A DNA stretch of 9,200 nucleotides from Lachnospiraceae bacterium UBA3645 (GTDB lineage: Bacteria > Bacillota > Clostridia > Lachnospirales > Lachnospiraceae): positions 1 to 9,200 of the forward strand of contig DFKM01000157.1 in the NCBI GenBank assembly GCA_002373555.1, given 5' to 3'. Below, piece after piece: positions 6,295 to 9,200 of the stretch. Below the pieces are notes generated by a model. That model did not search any database, was not told the DNA's origin, and saw only the letters and a program-made list of their open reading frames with translations. Every line of letters starts with the position of its first letter. The first letter of the stretch is position 1. A program made the translations under genes and the position numbers.

Positions 6295-6366
6295 AACCGG
6301 TTCGATCTCTCTGCGAGCCGGTTCGAACGTTTCTTCGAAACGTTCTCAACGCGGCTGTCGCCGCAT
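6295..6366 (-). promoter_or_regulatory. Three consecutive stem-loops in the glmS-guaA gap
   Basis: In minus-strand order: hairpin A (6366-6349), AUGCGGC-GACA-GCCGCGU, 7 bp with one U-G in the RNA; hairpin B (6345-6325), GAACGUUUC-GAA-GAAACGUUC, a perfect 9-bp stem on a 3-nt loop; hairpin C (6323-6295), AACCGG pairing with CCGGUU across a 17-nt loop that can add three more pairs. C ends in only four U residues, so it is at best a weak terminator. CGAACCGG occurs twice (6325-6318 and 6304-6297), once in each half of C. The block ends 16 nt before the guaA ribosome site. It may be a processing, stability or attenuation element between glmS and guaA. I find no convincing promoter in the gap, and no match in memory to a purine riboswitch. 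The 84 nt between glmS and hairpin A show nothing I can name. Confidence 0.5.
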
Positions 6367-6450
6367 GAATCCGCTGGCTGCCAGTCTGCCGTGAGCTCCG
6401 CCCCCGCATCCTGACATCCAACGTCTTCGCCCGGCTCATAGCTTGCGCGA

Positions 6451-8277
6451 TCATTCAACCGTTACCGACTTCGCCAGGTTCTTCGGCTTGTCGATATCGC
6501 ATCCGTTTTCCCTTGCCACATAATACGCCAGCAGCTGCAGCGGCAGGATCTCGATCACCGCCGAGAAGATGGAATCCACTTTCGGGATGAACAGCAGATC
6601 ATCCGCCTCCGACAGGATCTTCTGGTTGTCCCGGAATGTCAGCGCGAGCACTTCTGCGCCCCTGGCCTTGACCTCGACAATATTGCTGAGCGTCTTTTCC
6701 ATGATCTTCTGATTGCAGCAGAGCGCGATGACCGGCGTATGCTCCTCGATCAGCGCGATCGTTCCGTGCTTGAGCTCTCCGGCCGCGTAAGCTTCCGCAT
6801 GCAGATAGGAGATCTCCTTCATCTTGAGCGCACCCTCCAGCGCGATGGCATAATCCGTATTTCTCCCGATGAAGAACAGCGCCTTGCTGCTGTGATATTT
6901 TTTCGCGAGGGCAGCTGCCAGCGGGTTCATGTCGATCGCCTGCTGGATATGTCTGGGGAGCCTCGCGATCATCATCATGTATTTATCATATTCTTTTTTC
7001 GACACTCTGCCAAGCTTTTCTCCGAAAAAGACCGCCAGCATGTAAAGAACCGTCACCTGCGTGGTATATCCCTTCGTCGTGGCGACCGCGATCTCCGGCC
7101 CCGCCCAGGTATAGACGGTATGGTCGGCCAGCTTGGCCACCGTGCTGCCGACGACATTCACGATTGCGAGCACTCTCGCGCCTCTGGCGCGGCATTCCTT
7201 CATCGCGGCGATGGTATCCGCCGTCTCGCCGGACTGGGAGATCACGATCACCAGCGTATGCTCGTCAATCAGCGGATCGCTGTACCGGAGCTCACTCGCA
7301 AGCGCTGTTTCCACCGGGATCCCCGTCAGTTTTTCCAGCGCATATTTGCCGGCACAACCCGCATAATAGGCCGATCCGCAGGCCGTGATCACGGTCTTCC
7401 GGATATCCGCAAGCTCCGCCGACGAGATATCGATCTCATCGAAAACGATCCTGCCTTCGCTGATCCTCGGTGCGATCGTCGCCTTCACGGCGCCGGGCTG
7501 TTCCATGATCTCCTTGAGCATGAAATGATCAAATCCGCCTTTTTCCGCGGCCTGGACATCCCAGCTGATCCTAGTGCTCTCCTTCGATACGGTCCTTCCC
7601 GTACCGTCGAAGATTACGACGGAGTCCCCGGACAGCTCCGCGAAATCGCCGTCATCCATGTAGATGACATTTCTGGTGTTCGCGACGAGCGCGGTCACAT
7701 CCGAGGCGAAATAATTTTCATCCAATCCGAGCCCGATGATCAGCGGACTGGCTTCTCTGGCGGCGTAGATCTTCTCCGGTTCATCCGAGCAGAGGACGCC
7801 CAGCGCGTAAGAGCCCTTCAGGCGGTTCACGACCTTAATGAGCGTCTTCCGCATATTGCCCCTGTAATACATTTCCAGCAGATGAACGATCACTTCCGTA
7901 TCCGTCTCGCTGTCGAAATGATAACCCTGTCCGATCAGTTCCTCCCGCAGCTGAATATAATTCTCGATGATGCCGTTGTGAACGATCGCGAACCTTCCGT
8001 CATTGGAAAGATGCGGATGGGCATTTTCCTCCGTGGGCGCTCCGTGTGTCGCCCACCGGGTGTGACCGATGCCGGTAAATCCGGGCATGGATCTTCCTTC
8101 ATCGGTACGTTCGCAGAGACTTGCGATCCGGCCGCTGACTTTGGTCACGCTGATCGTGCCGTCTTTCATGACGGCAAGACCGGCTGAATCATAGCCTCTG
8201 TACTCCAGTTTCTTTAATCCGTCGAGCAGGACGGGCGCTGCATCGCGCAGTCCTGCGAAGCCAACGATTCCGCACAT
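6451..8277 (-). CDS. glmS: Glutamine--fructose-6-phosphate aminotransferase (isomerising)
   Basis: GlmS makes glucosamine-6-phosphate from fructose-6-phosphate and glutamine, the committed step to UDP-GlcNAc for peptidoglycan and other envelope sugars. Removal of Met1 exposes Cys2, the class II amidotransferase nucleophile, in MCGIVGFAG. The glutaminase domain continues with EYRGYDSAG, GHTRWATHG and HNGIIENY. Two SIS sugar-isomerase domains follow (TACGSAYYAG, SQSGETADT, GRNTDYAIALEGALKMKEISY). The C-terminus DKPKNLAKSVTVE is the family signature. Its 608 residues equal the usual length (about 600-609). The ATG at 8277 is chosen from the conserved N-terminus and a GGGAGG site (8288-8283) 5 nt upstream; the longer in-frame start at 8355 would overlap asnB. 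It sits 17 nt behind asnB, so the two are surely co-transcribed, and there is no room for a glmS ribozyme directly upstream. Confidence 0.98.
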   Translation of the reverse strand: MCGIVGFAGLRDAAPVLLDGLKKLEYRGYDSAGLAVMKDGTISVTKVSGRIASLCERTDEGRSMPGFTGIGHTRWATHGAPTEENAHPHLSNDGRFAIVHNGIIENYIQLREELIGQGYHFDSETDTEVIVHLLEMYYRGNMRKTLIKVVNRLKGSYALGVLCSDEPEKIYAAREASPLIIGLGLDENYFASDVTALVANTRNVIYMDDGDFAELSGDSVVIFDGTGRTVSKESTRISWDVQAAEKGGFDHFMLKEIMEQPGAVKATIAPRISEGRIVFDEIDISSAELADIRKTVITACGSAYYAGCAGKYALEKLTGIPVETALASELRYSDPLIDEHTLVIVISQSGETADTIAAMKECRARGARVLAIVNVVGSTVAKLADHTVYTWAGPEIAVATTKGYTTQVTVLYMLAVFFGEKLGRVSKKEYDKYMMMIARLPRHIQQAIDMNPLAAALAKKYHSSKALFFIGRNTDYAIALEGALKMKEISYLHAEAYAAGELKHGTIALIEEHTPVIALCCNQKIMEKTLSNIVEVKARGAEVLALTFRDNQKILSEADDLLFIPKVDSIFSAVIEILPLQLLAYYVARENGCDIDKPKNLAKSVTVE

Positions 8278-8294
8278 AATAACCTCCCGAAAAA

Positions 8295-9200
8295 CTATTT
8301 TCCGCTGTCGCCGTAGTTGGACAGCACTCTCGCGGAAGGATCGTTCACATCGCACCCTTCCCAGTTCTTATTCGGCATCCAGAAATCCGGGACCATTTCC
8401 GCCTGTCCGGGATAATATTTCTCAAAAATATCCCGGTACAGCAGCGATTCCTTCGTAAACGGTCTTGCATGCCCGTATCTCGCGCAGCCGGCTTCGAATT
8501 CCGCATCCGTATACTGCGTGTCCGCGTATTCCTTCAGATAATCCACCATGGAATGTCCGACCGCATCGGAAAAAGCCGCCTTCTCTCTCCAGAGGATCTC
8601 ATCCGGCAGCAGCCCGGTTCCCTCAAATGCATGCCTCAGCAGATACTTGCCCTTGCCGTATCTGTTCATCTTGATCTCCGGATCCAGACTCATGACATAA
8701 TGCACGAAATCCAGATCGCCGAACGGTACGCGGGCCTCCAGCGAGTTGTCCGCGATGCACCGGTCCGCGCGGAGCACATCATACATATAGAGCTCCCGGA
8801 CCCGCTTCTCGGATTCCTTCCGGAATTCCCCGGCTGACGGCGCAAAATCCGTATATTTGTATCCGAAGAGCTCGTCGGAGATCTCTCCTGTCAGCAGCAC
8901 ACGCAGATCCGTCTTTTCGTGAATGCCCTTACAGAGAAGATACATGCCCATGCTCGCACGGATCGTCGTGATATCGAAGGTGCCCAGAATGCTGATGACT
9001 CTCTCCAGCGAGGCGGTCACTTCCTCCGGCGTCATATAGATCTCCGTATGATGACTGCCGATGAAGTCCGCTGCCTGTCTGGCATATTTCAGGTCGATCG
9101 CGTCCTCCGTCATGCCGATGGCAAAGGTTTCGATCGGCCGTTCACTTTCTTTTGCCGCGATCGCACAGACCAGCGAGGAATCCAGGCCGCCCGAGAGCAG
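8295..9200 (-). CDS. asnB: Asparagine synthetase (glutamine-hydrolysing), C-terminal part (5' end outside window)
   Basis: AsnB forms asparagine from aspartate, ATP and glutamine in the cytoplasm. The visible 301 residues cover the ATP-pyrophosphatase synthetase domain. The frame is open to the window edge and its first residues are LLSGGLDSS, the PP-loop. LLTGEISDELFGY, MYDVLRADRCIADNSLEARVP and WREKAAFSDAVGHSMVDYLKE are close to the E. coli AsnB type rather than the long Bacillus sporulation type. The N-terminal class II glutaminase domain with Cys2 (about 220-230 residues) would lie beyond 9200. The stop (TAG, 8297-8295) is 17 nt from the glmS start, indicating one operon. No promoter is visible in the window. 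The C-terminus (NKNWEGCDVNDPSARVLSNYG) agrees with normal AsnB tails, and nothing suggests a broken gene. Confidence 0.95.
   Translation of the reverse strand: MLSGGLDSSLVCAIAAKESERPIETFAIGMTEDAIDLKYARQAADFIGSHHTEIYMTPEEVTASLERVISILGTFDITTIRASMGMYLLCKGIHEKTDLRVLLTGEISDELFGYKYTDFAPSAGEFRKESEKRVRELYMYDVLRADRCIADNSLEARVPFGDLDFVHYVMSLDPEIKMNRYGKGKYLLRHAFEGTGLLPDEILWREKAAFSDAVGHSMVDYLKEYADTQYTDAEFEAGCARYGHARPFTKESLLYRDIFEKYYPGQAEMVPDFWMPNKNWEGCDVNDPSARVLSNYGDSGK

Noticed and set aside
6266..6450. Purine/guanine riboswitch before guaA
   Set aside because: I could not find the three-way junction core or its conserved loop sequences; only simple stem-loops are visible.
6266..6454. 63-codon N-terminal extension of GuaA starting at an ATG overlapping the glmS stop
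   Set aside because: The residues resemble no GuaA N-terminus, are Arg-rich as expected from GC-rich non-coding sequence, and pass through three hairpins; a proper ribosome site precedes the TTG instead.
8278..8355. 26-residue N-terminal extension of GlmS
   Set aside because: It would overlap asnB and bury Cys2, the catalytic nucleophile that must be N-terminal; a strong ribosome site precedes the ATG at 8277.
1..9200. CRISPR arrays, tRNA/rRNA genes, insertion sequences, attachment sites
   Set aside because: No regularly spaced repeats, no transposase or integrase motifs, and no structured RNA gene recognisable by eye.

Overview
The window reads as a chromosomal segment of a low-to-mid GC Gram-positive anaerobe, most likely a Clostridia/Lachnospiraceae-type Bacillota. 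This rests on strong AGGAGG-type ribosome sites, textbook sigma-A promoter spacing, a TTG start, U-tract terminators, a secreted BIg2-domain protein and a MATE transporter fused to an anti-sigma-like ATPase domain. The taxonomic guess is inference; no marker gene in the window fixes it. Every gene supported here lies on the minus strand, so the reading order is from high to low coordinates.

Layout, in transcription order. (1) 9200-8295: C-terminal two thirds of an AsnB-type asparagine synthetase, running off the window edge. (2) 8277-6451: complete glmS, 17 nt behind asnB. (3) 6450-6266: a 185-nt gap holding three consecutive stem-loops. (4) 6265-4727: guaA, with a TTG start. (5) 4707-4610: a symmetric stem / internal-loop / stem structure, then a strong intrinsic terminator. 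(6) 4585-4557: a probable promoter with a dyad in its spacer. It drives a four-gene accessory unit: MATE transporter fused to a GHKL ATPase domain (4447-2690), ParB-like plus HAD-like fusion (2656-1763), a stand-alone HAD-like paralogue overlapping it (1782-1288), and a secreted BIg2 protein (1210-521). (7) 431-403: a perfect-consensus promoter, then a 22-bp terminator-like hairpin lying between that promoter and pyrG, whose first 106 codons (319-1) end the window.

The metabolic theme is striking. AsnB, GlmS, GuaA and PyrG are all glutamine-dependent amidotransferases, so the flanks of the window spend glutamine amide on asparagine, glucosamine-6-phosphate, GMP and CTP. The accessory unit in the middle has its own promoter and no obvious biochemical link to them. 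It combines a membrane transporter, a kinase-like ATPase domain, two related HAD-like proteins and an exported protein, and its function is unknown.

The best candidates for something undescribed are: the pyrG leader hairpin, which is perfect only as minus-strand RNA and lacks the usual G-run start of pyrG reiterative attenuation; the ParB-HAD/HAD paralogue pair with its transporter-ATPase neighbour; and the two structured non-coding stretches flanking guaA.
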